NCBI GenBank assembly: GCA_024695725.1
Contig: JAILHQ010000142.1
Span: 1 to 23,594 of the forward strand
Direction of reading: 5' to 3'
From: Cyanobacteria bacterium RUI128
Lineage (GTDB): Bacteria; Cyanobacteriota; Vampirovibrionia; Gastranaerophilales; Gastranaerophilaceae
DNA length: 23,594 nt
Positions 9,101 through 16,345 of the stretch are shown here, in pieces. The notes under the pieces are model-generated. The model was not told the DNA's origin, did no database searches, and saw only the letters and a list, made by a program, of their open reading frames with translations. Position 1 is the first letter of the stretch. Every line of letters starts with the position of its first letter. Both the position numbers and the translations under genes were made by a program.

Positions 9101-12100
9101 GTTCAGGTTCCGAAATAACTGTGTGTTCAGTATGCTCCAGTGGAAATGCTTGGGTAGTCAGATTTTCCATAATGACGGCTTCTGTGTAGAAATTCATGAC
9201 GTCTTCTATACAATCAAAAACTTCTGTATGTCCATCTTTGGCAGTTACTTTATACTCGCCGCCTTTAATTTCTATTTTTATTTCGTCGCCTGCGTTTAAT
9301 TCTCTTTCTGTAACAGGTTCATTTGGTTCTCTCCCGTGGATAATATTTATGAATTCATTGCCTGTGAGCGTTCCATAATTATTAAAACGGTTATTTAATC
9401 TTGACTCAATTGCGTCAAATGCCATTGCTTGTTCCATTATCGCTGTTACTTGTTCGTGAGACAATTCCGTTTTAGTCGGATCATTTTTGTAATAGTAATT
9501 TCCGTGCTCATTCCTTACAAATTCAGTACTTCTTTCTCTTGGCCCCGGCTCTGTTCCTATTTTTGGCATTTTGCCTTTGCTTAAGAACATTCCTAAGACT
9601 GATTCTGTTAATTTTATTTGCGCCAAGCCAACAAATTGATTACAATATTCGCTTTTTGTATATGCCCAATATATTTCTGCATCTGACATATTTTTAATGT
9701 CAGTGCCTTGTAGCTCTAACATAGCACGCATAATATCCGCAGTTGACATTTGTTCTATATCTGCTTCTGTATATTTCTTTGTTTTTAGTAAAGTTTCTTT
9801 TAGATTTGATCTGTCCAACATGTTAATAGTGCTTGATGCAGCTGTAAATGATATGACTTCAGTTGCAAAACCGGCACCTTTTGCGAGCATTTCTCTTGCT
9901 GCATCATACTCAGGCATTGCTTGTGCAGATCTGATAGCATTGCCAAGTTGGCTCCCCTTTATTACTTCGCCGCCGTTTAGAAGTTCATTTTGTACTGAGC
10001 TGACAACATTTGCATTTCCTTTACCTCTTATCCATTTCGCAAGTGGCTCTGATGTGAAGGTTGATAGAAAAGATGCGGCAGCACCTGTCTTGAATCCGAG
10101 CCATCCTTTTTCTCGTATTTTATCCCAGTTTAGTTCTTCGCCATTTGCACCTTGTCGTCCCAATTCATGAAGCATATCGTATGTTGCAAAATTTGCTCCA
10201 CCAACCCCTGCTCTTGCTGTTAATTGGGTCATAAATCTGGCACTTTTTGATAACCTGCCTTCTGCTTGCATAAATTCATTTGCTGTATCTAATGCTTTTG
10301 TGATTTTGCTTGGAGCCCCGGCTCTAACTAACCATTTCCCGCCTTTAAACATATAGTTGAGCCCTTTAGAAATTGCTCCAAATTCAAGCACCATAGATGC
10401 AAGATCTAATACTCCACCATACATATCTAAAAATTGTTCTGTTGATTCAAAATTGGTTACGGTTCTTCCTACTTGTGTTCGAGAAAGCGGATCTGATGAG
10501 AGAGAGTAAATATATGAATTAGCTACGTTTGTTGCTAACATAGGACACTCATTTGATGAATCTTTTAAATTATTATCTGCTTCTATAATAAAGTTATTAA
10601 AATGTGCAGCGACTACCCCATCCCAAAAGTTCTGACCGCAATATCTTGCAAAAACACCTTTTTCTTCATCAGATAATTTACCGTTTTGTTTGTAGTTAAT
10701 ATAAATAGTTTGCAAGTTATTGTTCAACGCTTCTATTTTTTGGTTGTATCTGATAAACCTTTCTTGACAGTCTTCAAAATTACATTGCCCAATTTCTTGG
10801 AAAACTTCATTAAAACTTTTAGGATTTCCTGTCAAACCTTTTAATTGTTTGGCTTTGGTTAAATATTCTTTAAGTGTTTCTATTTTTTCTTCAACAGTTT
10901 CCCCGGCAATTTTGCGGAACCAATATGAAGCATCAAGCCAACTTTGATCTTCTTTTTTTGATTCATATTTTTCAATCACGGATTCTAATGTGCTAATTAT
11001 CATATCAGCTGTTGTTTCTCTTGTGTTTTTATCAAATTCGGAGAAATCAATTGATTCACCTCTGCTGACATCAATGAGTTTGTACAAGTCTTGGCGTGTA
11101 TATAGTCCTTCGCCTGTAACTATTCCATCAGCGTTAAGGTCTAAGTACGTTATTGGACATGTTCCTACATTATCATCAAGCAGATTATTATGAATTGGAA
11201 CGGTATTGACCAGTCGTTCTTTTTCTAATGAATAAGTGCCGTCGTCATTTTTCTTATAAATGAGCATATTCCCAGTAGGATAGTATTGAACCAATTTGTT
11301 TTGTAATTCTGGATTATTTTCAAATTCGGTGTATATTACTGCTTCGTATATTTGCCCTTGTTCATCTGTCTCAAAACTTGCAATTGATGTGAGTTGATGT
11401 TTGCTATTATAAAATTGTGATAATGAAAGTTCACCATTTTCATCGTATTCAACTTTTTCTGTTTCACCGTTAGGATACCTGTGAATCTGAATATTTGGAG
11501 TTTTTAAATCTGTTTCTGTTATGCATTTAAATGTGCCATCTTTAGTAAAACGATAATATGTTCCTTCTTGTCCCGGAGTTTCATTGGCTATATAGTATTC
11601 TGCATCTTCTGCAAATGCTCTGTAACTTCCTTTATATTGCATTCTGTCGTGTTTAGGGTTCACTGTTATTTTTTGTTCATATGTAACATTACCTTCCGCA
11701 TCTGTCACAGGTTTGCCGTATGTCGGTGGGTTATCATTAATTTTCACATATCCGCTGTTAGGATCATCTAAATTTGCAAACAACTGGCGAATTTTAACTC
11801 TGTCATATCCGGCTTCATTATTCCCACTATCAATTTGGCTTATAGCTTTTATTATTTCTTGAAATGGTGAATCGTTTTCTCCTACCGAACCAGCTGCGAA
11901 ATGTTCCATTTGCTCTGCAGTAAGAGGTGTATCTCTTATGATATCTAAGTCGGAAATTACCTCAGCTTCTCCATTTCTGTATGCCGCAAAATCTGTTCCT
12001 TTGTATACAATTGTCTCTCTCCCTGCTGCGGTATTAGTAAATTCTGATATATTACCATCAGGTGTTAGTCTGATTCTTCTGGTTTCTCCGGACAGTGCTC

Positions 12101-12668
12101 TGGTTTCTTCTTCAAGTAATTCATTATCGGTATATTCACCATTTTCGCCAACATTAGTGACATAAGTTGTTACTTTTGAACCGTCTGAACGACTTTTGTC
12201 TGTGCTTATTTTTACTATTGTTTTTCCAGCTAGTGCTTCTTCTTCTGTTAAATATTCAGAAGTTGTGACTTCTTCGTACGTACTGGTCTCTTGAGTATTT
12301 CCGTTCTTTTTAATAGTTTTTGAAGAAGGTTTTCCGTCTGTGTATACTATTACGGTTTCGATAATATTATCTCCGTCTTTATGGATAATAGTTCTTTGTG
12401 CAAGAACATCTCCGTTCTTTTCATCAATAATAGTATCTCCGTTTTCTTCACGTATCTCTCTGTTCTTTTGTAATGTTTCCGGATCGGCTAAATCTGGTGC
12501 TTTTTCAAGTACATAGCCGAGAATATCCTCAATCCCCTCGTTGGCAGTGATTTTTCCTAAAATTTCTTGCAGTGTTGTGTCATCCAGTTTTGCGACAGCA
12601 TCACGAGAAACACCTTTTGGTGCTAATATAAGGTATACTTGATTGATTAATGTTAAATTTTCTGACAC
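6147..12668 (-). CDS. Giant multidomain protein: EF-hand-like pair, two GNAT-like modules, C-terminal HExxH metallopeptidase-like domain
   Basis: I do not recognise a named family for this 2173-residue protein. GTG at 12666-12668 is the first start after an in-frame stop. There is no signal peptide. Residues ~70-470 hold short beta-rich segments with repeated DENGE/DGT turns resembling RHS/MORN strands. Residues 510-545 look like an EF-hand pair (DLNADGIVTGEG, then DVSRGESIDFSEF). Residues ~740-990 are Ala/Gly-rich and helical. Two GNAT-like modules begin near 1213 and 1521, with acetyl-CoA-loop-like NYRGVGSELM (1283-1292) and DYTGIGTELL (1595-1604), and each ends in a RMGF block. The C-terminus has HELTH (2068-2072) and, 66 residues on, NSPAELIA (Glu2138), fitting a gluzincin zinc site. 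The layout suggests a secreted effector or polymorphic toxin; that is inference. No immunity gene or terminator is obvious downstream. Confidence 0.75.
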   Translation of the reverse strand: MSENLTLINQVYLILAPKGVSRDAVAKLDDTTLQEILGKITANEGIEDILGYVLEKAPDLADPETLQKNREIREENGDTIIDEKNGDVLAQRTIIHKDGDNIIETVIVYTDGKPSSKTIKKNGNTQETSTYEEVTTSEYLTEEEALAGKTIVKISTDKSRSDGSKVTTYVTNVGENGEYTDNELLEEETRALSGETRRIRLTPDGNISEFTNTAAGRETIVYKGTDFAAYRNGEAEVISDLDIIRDTPLTAEQMEHFAAGSVGENDSPFQEIIKAISQIDSGNNEAGYDRVKIRQLFANLDDPNSGYVKINDNPPTYGKPVTDAEGNVTYEQKITVNPKHDRMQYKGSYRAFAEDAEYYIANETPGQEGTYYRFTKDGTFKCITETDLKTPNIQIHRYPNGETEKVEYDENGELSLSQFYNSKHQLTSIASFETDEQGQIYEAVIYTEFENNPELQNKLVQYYPTGNMLIYKKNDDGTYSLEKERLVNTVPIHNNLLDDNVGTCPITYLDLNADGIVTGEGLYTRQDLYKLIDVSRGESIDFSEFDKNTRETTADMIISTLESVIEKYESKKEDQSWLDASYWFRKIAGETVEEKIETLKEYLTKAKQLKGLTGNPKSFNEVFQEIGQCNFEDCQERFIRYNQKIEALNNNLQTIYINYKQNGKLSDEEKGVFARYCGQNFWDGVVAAHFNNFIIEADNNLKDSSNECPMLATNVANSYIYSLSSDPLSRTQVGRTVTNFESTEQFLDMYGGVLDLASMVLEFGAISKGLNYMFKGGKWLVRAGAPSKITKALDTANEFMQAEGRLSKSARFMTQLTARAGVGGANFATYDMLHELGRQGANGEELNWDKIREKGWLGFKTGAAASFLSTFTSEPLAKWIRGKGNANVVSSVQNELLNGGEVIKGSQLGNAIRSAQAMPEYDAAREMLAKGAGFATEVISFTAASSTINMLDRSNLKETLLKTKKYTEADIEQMSTADIMRAMLELQGTDIKNMSDAEIYWAYTKSEYCNQFVGLAQIKLTESVLGMFLSKGKMPKIGTEPGPRERSTEFVRNEHGNYYYKNDPTKTELSHEQVTAIMEQAMAFDAIESRLNNRFNNYGTLTGNEFINIIHGREPNEPVTERELNAGDEIKIEIKGGEYKVTAKDGHTEVFDCIEDVMNFYTEAVIMENLTTQAFPLEHTEHTVISEPELELDMTDTDVTGIDADAASTVSERPVGHVQNVKTGRFEYLQISVEGTPGKNNEFKIRATDGNGRTIGLVKIDNTSEYTVEPGCYVEFIATSPNYRGVGSELMREVVKYSNEFGLDGKVWLKAVTNDLPNEFLAICGGGRAHTSAAVAYKRMGFEAFDGEVDTRISDEISSGGTGIQGDIDLFRGSLMRLPQTAIDKYMSKNRELAEQLDSSHANVLEELNKSGMRYKRYKLEDEDGEIAQCIFLYDKMGNVSGLVGCDENGEFTMFENNLTPEEYANIEKKFKTEWNILEVTESIQTTSTDTTTAERLETEFLTKCKQEFINIPTISEVNGRRPANTIRNNETGQLEPVFIEKDYHVRGDSAHTFMDDGTFRLIAVNTDKKIIGTVNVCTNDNGTIEIRYMGTSPDYTGIGTELLRQAVIYSYETGHNGKVEIPRCSLGEVQQNGMQIAHKKLFNESPAIIFTRMGFVATDENIARRINEAIETGDNGVDSSNKGYHDKFENTRLTLPDEKIAEYLGISIEELRANQTSFLETVDTEIDADGTYTSADIARMRGEGRNITTQNDIVYEFNPATKENKQIGQLSVDSPTGTETQETSIAPLHDAREFKNPIMKGFFINQKQGMMRTRMLDLDAAICNLPEGEIKNYVDKKLSQIKTFQDVVEIETLVDAYNEINGNYSHYQDLYSTQNGEMAVKSNVSKMNVFLKDKRQNLQFVRTIKKNSDEVLTADKRFKIFRGDFAESTRFDSLKKYIKTYPQSEMSELLYKRYLNAKTRNNSDLANELMNINEKYGVKIFLPSSYNYNRTIETLSYVHEELNKWQIASNGAAKMPPIIDFSTAKVDWYDTSSAYGQGAANACSERATGSLGFHDMDKQTVQKSLRHELTHSNDLTRTGWKIPEKYDLNEIMPKKTIVLNGKTIQVPDFENCKYVDEFRRAGLPEELIAYGYNSPAELIARASEGNLKSYSPEFRQVLIDFGMPEWLFDLDG

Positions 12669-12700
12669 TGCCTTCTGTTCCTAATAAATTACGCGTAAAT

Positions 12701-12717
12701 GTAGCTATACCTGCTAC
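12701..12717. repeat. Inverted repeat upstream of the giant gene
   Basis: GTAGC (12701-12705) and GCTAC (12713-12717) flank a 7-base spacer, about 35 bases upstream of the GTG start of the giant gene. It could be an operator or a short leader hairpin. The rest of the 12669-12877 divergent spacer shows only the rpmE promoter. Confidence 0.3.
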
Positions 12718-12811
12718 GTTTTTCTTATCGGCATTTTTTATTCAAAACTTTGATATTTCTTGATAAAAGTTACAATTATTTACATATTTAATCTAAATAT
12801 TTTTATTTGAC

Positions 12812-12839
12812 TTGATTTGAAATTTTTAGCAAGTAGAAT
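12812..12839 (+). promoter_or_regulatory. Candidate rpmE promoter
   Basis: TTGATT (12812-12817) and TAGAAT (12834-12839) are separated by 16 bases in the strongly AT-rich divergent spacer. A start site near 12846 would give a short leader before the rpmE ribosome site. Confidence 0.5.
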
Positions 12840-12898
12840 TAAAAAAGTCGAAAATATATAAATTCAAGTTTGGAATCTTGAAAAGAAAGAAGGTAACA

Positions 12899-13102
12899 AT
12901 GAAAGACGGAATTCATCCAGAATATAAAAAAACTGTTATCAAATGTGTTTGCGGTAATGAAATTGAAACAGGCTCTGTAGCAGGTGATATTACAGTTGAA
13001 ATTTGTAACAACTGCCACCCGTTCTATACAGGTCAACAAAAAATCTTAGACTCTGAAGGTAGAGTTGAAAGATTTAACAAACGTTACGGCAAAAAGAACT
13101 AA
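12899..13102 (+). CDS. rpmE: 50S ribosomal protein L31, zinc-binding (C+) type
   Basis: The start is ATG at 12899, not the in-frame TTG at 12878, because an AGAAGG ribosome site lies just upstream of it. The product is 67 residues, [12 protein letters not shown] onwards, the expected L31 length. Cys16 and Cys18 (CVC) and Cys36 and Cys39 (CNNC) make the four-Cys zinc site of the C+ form. The ending [20 protein letters not shown] is the conserved L31 tail. It binds the central protuberance of the large subunit. It appears monocistronic, with its own promoter and a terminator 31 bases after the stop. C+ L31 is commonly replaced by a zinc-free paralogue under zinc limitation; no such paralogue is in this window. 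Confidence 0.96.
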   Translation: MKDGIHPEYKKTVIKCVCGNEIETGSVAGDITVEICNNCHPFYTGQQKILDSEGRVERFNKRYGKKN

Positions 13103-13133
13103 TAGTTTTCAAACGTTAAGATTTTACAAGGAG

Positions 13134-13164
13134 AAAGAGGCTTATTTATTTTGGCCTCTTTTTT
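13134..13164 (+). terminator. Intrinsic terminator of rpmE
   Basis: AAAGAGGC (13134-13141) pairs with GCCTCTTT (13154-13161) around a 12-base loop, followed by T residues to 13164. It lies only 22 bases before the next start codon. Confidence 0.85.
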
Positions 13165-13186
13165 GCTTTAAAAGGCATATAATAAA

Positions 13187-13891
13187 ATGAGTATTCAGTG
13201 TATATCAGCTTTCAGAACAGCCAAAAGGAATATAAAATGTGATTACAGAAAGGTCAAATTTTCTGAACCAGAAAAGAGCTGTCTGGAGCAATATAAATCA
13301 ATAGCAGATTATTCAAGCACAAAACCTTTATTGTGGGGTGCAAAGCGTGCGGTTGATATTGTCAGCGGAGCCGTTGGTCTTGTATTATCTGCACCGATTT
13401 TGCTTTTATCCGCACTTGCTATCAAACTAGACAGCAAAGGTCCGGTTATATTTAAGCAAAAACGTATAGGTAAAGACGGGAAACCTTTTGATGTATATAA
13501 ACTCAGAACAATGTACTCTGATATGCCTGAAAACCTTGAAAATGTTAAATCAGCCGATGATAAAAGAATTACAAGAGTGGGCAGATTTTTGCGGAAATTC
13601 AGTATTGATGAATACCCTCAGTTTTATAATATTTTAAAAGGTGAAATGTCGCTAATCGGACCGCGTCCGATACCTCCTTATGAACATGCTAAAGCTAAGG
13701 ACTTTCCTGAATTTGCCGGAAGATATGCTGTTAAACCCGGAGCAAAACTTGAATATGATAAAGCGACTATGGACGATCCTCGCAAAAGATTTGAGATAGA
13801 AAAAAATTATATTCTAAATTGGAGTCCGGCAAAGGATATTAAGGTCTTAGCTCGTGTTGTGCGTGATGTTGTTACGGGTAAAAATTATTAA
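13187..13891 (+). CDS. Bacterial sugar-phosphate transferase (WcaJ/WbaP-like initiating enzyme for surface glycans)
   Basis: This 234-residue protein belongs to the Bac_transf family that loads a sugar phosphate onto undecaprenyl phosphate. After a ~50-residue N-terminal extension come KRAVDIVSGAVGLVLSAPILLL (membrane re-entrant helix, about 54-75), GPVIFKQKRIGKDGKPFDVYK with LRTM, a DKRITRVGRFLRK block, SIDEYPQFYNILKGEMSLIG and PRP. These are the usual conserved elements, including the Asp-Glu pair. The usual following VKPGLTGLWQVSGR reads VKPGAKLEYDKATM, so the TGLWQxSGR box is lost although the spacing is nearly kept and the end (ILNWSPAKDIKVLARVV) is normal. It has the short, single-domain size. 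No ribosome site is clear; TATAAT lies at 13178-13183. It shares MSIQxIS at its N-terminus with the membrane protein at 22723-23178. Confidence 0.88.
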   Translation: MSIQCISAFRTAKRNIKCDYRKVKFSEPEKSCLEQYKSIADYSSTKPLLWGAKRAVDIVSGAVGLVLSAPILLLSALAIKLDSKGPVIFKQKRIGKDGKPFDVYKLRTMYSDMPENLENVKSADDKRITRVGRFLRKFSIDEYPQFYNILKGEMSLIGPRPIPPYEHAKAKDFPEFAGRYAVKPGAKLEYDKATMDDPRKRFEIEKNYILNWSPAKDIKVLARVVRDVVTGKNY

Positions 13892-13895
13892 AATA

Positions 13896-13924
13896 TTGTA
13901 TTCTTTTAAAAGATATTATAGAAT
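13896..13924 (+). promoter_or_regulatory. Candidate thyX promoter with a palindromic spacer
   Basis: TTGTAT (13896-13901) and TAGAAT (13919-13924) are 17 bases apart. The spacer contains a perfect 12-base palindrome, TCTTTTAAAAGA (13902-13913), a possible operator. Confidence 0.5.
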
Positions 13925-13962
13925 GGTTAAAATAGGAGTTTTAGTTTAGGGAGAGAAATATC

Positions 13963-14676
13963 GTGGAAAATAAACCTGTTGTTAAGCTTATATCAAAGCC
14001 TGAAAATCTATTGAAAACAATTTATACTGCTTGCAGAACTTGTTACAGTGCAGATAGCCCAATAAACATTTATGACAGTACTGATGATGAAGAGAAAATG
14101 CTTAAATTGATTAGCAGGGTTATTTCCTCCGGTCACTATTCAACTATTGAACATGTGCAGGTTAGTTTTGCTATATCTAATGTATCTCGTGCCTGCACAC
14201 ATCAACTTGTTAGACACAGACACATGTCTTTTTCTCAGAAGTCTCAAAGATATGTGAAAGAAAAAGGGCAGTTTGATTATATAATTCCGCCGACTATTGA
14301 AAAGAATCCGGAATTAAAGGCTAAATTTGAAGAATTTATGGGTGAAATTTCTCAAAAATATCTTGAATTCACAGAGGCTGGAATTCCTGCTGAAGATGCG
14401 AGGTTTGTTCTCCCGAATGCTTGTTCGAGTTCTATTGTTGCAAGCTTGAACCTTAGAGAGATGATACATTTGGCAAATCTTAGACTTTGTACAAGGGCTC
14501 AGTATGAAATCCGTATGATGACTAAGGCTATGTGTGATGCTCTTATTGCTGAAGAACCTTGGCTTAAAGATTATCTGGTTCCTAAATGTGTAAGGTTCGG
14601 ATATTGTGACGAAGACAAATCCTGCGGCAGAATGCCTAAGAAAGATGATTTTCTGGGTGTAAGCGTAGGGGTGTAA
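13963..14676 (+). CDS. thyX: FAD-dependent thymidylate synthase ThyX
   Basis: The signature RHRxxSxxxxSxR is complete at residues 84-96 (RHRHMSFSQKSQR). A second conserved block, LNLREMIHLANLRLCTRAQYEIR, forms the substrate site near the C-terminal third. The length, 237 residues, is normal. ThyX makes dTMP from dUMP using methylenetetrahydrofolate, FAD and NADPH, and releases tetrahydrofolate, so the cell need not couple dTMP synthesis to dihydrofolate reductase. The GTG start at 13963 is chosen because AGGGAG lies 9 bases upstream. rqcH follows after 15 bases and folE2 after that, so a co-transcribed unit is likely; FolE2 makes a folate precursor. No thyA is visible here. Confidence 0.96.
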   Translation: MENKPVVKLISKPENLLKTIYTACRTCYSADSPINIYDSTDDEEKMLKLISRVISSGHYSTIEHVQVSFAISNVSRACTHQLVRHRHMSFSQKSQRYVKEKGQFDYIIPPTIEKNPELKAKFEEFMGEISQKYLEFTEAGIPAEDARFVLPNACSSSIVASLNLREMIHLANLRLCTRAQYEIRMMTKAMCDALIAEEPWLKDYLVPKCVRFGYCDEDKSCGRMPKKDDFLGVSVGV

Positions 14677-14691
14677 TTCTAGTATAAGATC

Positions 14692-16302
14692 ATGATTACA
14701 CTGGATTATTTAACCCTGAAAGCCTTTTATGAAGAAAATAAAGATTTCTTCATGGGTGCCCGTCTGCAAAAAATTCAACAGCCTACAAGGCGTGATTTTG
14801 TGCTTTCAATAAGAGGCTTTGAAACAAGAAAACTGTATATAAATATTGACCCACAGGTCTATCATATATGTTTTATAAATGATAATACATATGAGAGGCG
14901 TAATATTACTATTCCGCAGAAACCGCCAATGTTTTGTATGCTCCTTAGAAAATATTTAGAAGGGTTCAGAATTACAGGGGTGAAGGTACCGCCTTATGAA
15001 AGAATTTTTGAAATATATTTTGAATCATATAACGAATTAAACGAAAAAATAAAACTCTGTCTTGCAATTGAGCTTATGGGTAAGTATTCAAACGTGATTT
15101 TGTACAACTGTGATACAAAGTTAATCATTGGTTGTGCCCATAATGTCGGCTCGGAAAAGAGCAGGGATAGAGAACTTGCAGGAACGTTACCATATGTTTA
15201 TCCCCAAAAACAGGATAAATCAGATATTCTCAGGTACTTTGGGGAAGTTCAGTATGACTCCTTGAATGTCGATTTTATGGGGTTTTCAAAAGCGTTTCAG
15301 GAACAGCTTAAAAGAAATTCTGTCGGGCTTGATAAAATAAAAGATTATGTAGATTTGAAATCGCCATTGTCCCCAGCTGCGAATTCAAGAGAATATTCAA
15401 TATATTCCGAACTTTTGCAAACTGCTGATATTTATCCCTTTGTTAATGAGATGATAGATGAGTATTTTTCTAAACAGCAGGAAGTGATTATAAAAAGAGC
15501 CTTAAGGATAAAACTGAAAAATCTTATTTATCCTCAATATAAAAAAGAAAAGTTGCTCGCTGAAAAGTTGGAAGGACAGTTAAAGAAGAAATCAAATGCT
15601 GCAAAGTACAAAAAGTATGCTGATTTGATTTTGGCAAACCTTTATAATAACGATAATTATTCATCCTCTCTTAAAGTCGTTGACTGGGAAGATGCCGGGA
15701 ATGAAATTACCATAAAACTGGATAAAAGGTTAACTTTGCAGGAAAACTCAAAACGGTATTATGAGTTATATTCAAAGTCGAAATCTGCCGTTGAAAGGTT
15801 AACAGAACTGAAAAATAATGCTGAGGTGCAGGCAGAATATTTGAAAGGAATTTTGTATTCAACCGAACAGGCTGACAGGCTCTCTGATTTGTTTGAAATA
15901 TTGTCAGAGTGTGAAGATATCGGTTTAATTAAAAAACGAGAGCAGCAAAAGAAAAATAAAGAAATAAATGTTATGACTGTAGAAATCAACGGGTATAAAG
16001 TCTATGTCGGCAAGAATAACAAGCAAAATGATTTCATAGTGTCTAAAACTTCATCACCTGACGATTATTGGTTTCACGTACAAAATACGCATGGTTCTCA
16101 TGTGCTGTTAAAAATAGAAGATTCAAGAGAACCTGACGATAAAACGATTTTAGAATGTTGTCGTCTTGCAAAACGCTATTCTTCTGCTTCTAATGATACA
16201 AAAGCGGGTGTTATTTATACAAAACGAAAATTTTTAAAGAAACCGCCGAAGGCAAATTTAGGCTATGTTACTTATAAAAACGAAAAAGAAATAATCGTGT
16301 AG
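14692..16302 (+). CDS. rqcH: RqcH/NFACT-family ribosome quality-control protein (Rqc2 homologue; FbpA-like)
   Basis: A 536-residue NFACT protein. The NFACT-N domain has IQQPTRRDFVLSIRG, KPPMFCMLLRKYLEG (78-91) and ELMGKYSNVIL. A helix-hairpin and coiled-coil middle (about 260-430) is followed by the NFACT-R domain with YKVYVGKNNKQNDFIVSK, PDDYWFHVQNTHGSHVLL and a Lys-rich end (TKRKFLKKPP). In Bacillus the family binds stalled 50S-peptidyl-tRNA complexes and adds C-terminal Ala tails. The Asp-Arg pair known to matter there appears as Glu103-Arg104 (YERI). Family length is 530-580. It sits 15 bases after thyX with no clear ribosome site; a TATAAG lies 3 bases before the ATG. Older annotation would call it a fibronectin-binding protein. 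Confidence 0.92.
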   Translation: MITLDYLTLKAFYEENKDFFMGARLQKIQQPTRRDFVLSIRGFETRKLYINIDPQVYHICFINDNTYERRNITIPQKPPMFCMLLRKYLEGFRITGVKVPPYERIFEIYFESYNELNEKIKLCLAIELMGKYSNVILYNCDTKLIIGCAHNVGSEKSRDRELAGTLPYVYPQKQDKSDILRYFGEVQYDSLNVDFMGFSKAFQEQLKRNSVGLDKIKDYVDLKSPLSPAANSREYSIYSELLQTADIYPFVNEMIDEYFSKQQEVIIKRALRIKLKNLIYPQYKKEKLLAEKLEGQLKKKSNAAKYKKYADLILANLYNNDNYSSSLKVVDWEDAGNEITIKLDKRLTLQENSKRYYELYSKSKSAVERLTELKNNAEVQAEYLKGILYSTEQADRLSDLFEILSECEDIGLIKKREQQKKNKEINVMTVEINGYKVYVGKNNKQNDFIVSKTSSPDDYWFHVQNTHGSHVLLKIEDSREPDDKTILECCRLAKRYSSASNDTKAGVIYTKRKFLKKPPKANLGYVTYKNEKEIIV

Positions 16303-16330
16303 ACTGTAATTTTATCCTTAATATCTTTTA

Positions 16331-16339
16331 TGTTAAAAT
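16331..16339 (+). promoter_or_regulatory. Possible extended -10 directly before folE2
   Basis: TGT-TAAAAT ends 6 bases before the folE2 ATG and no Shine-Dalgarno site is present. If used, transcription would begin at or next to the ATG (leaderless). The -35 region is poor, and read-through from rqcH is equally possible. Confidence 0.3.
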
Positions 16340-16345
16340 AAAACT

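Noticed and set aside
9697..10170. Plus-strand 157-codon frame opposite the giant gene
   Set aside because: It is an antisense shadow of the helical Ala/Gly-rich segment, with no start signals or recognisable protein features.
12839..13039. Minus-strand frame over rpmE
   Set aside because: It is antisense to a clearly conserved L31 gene and has no start signals.
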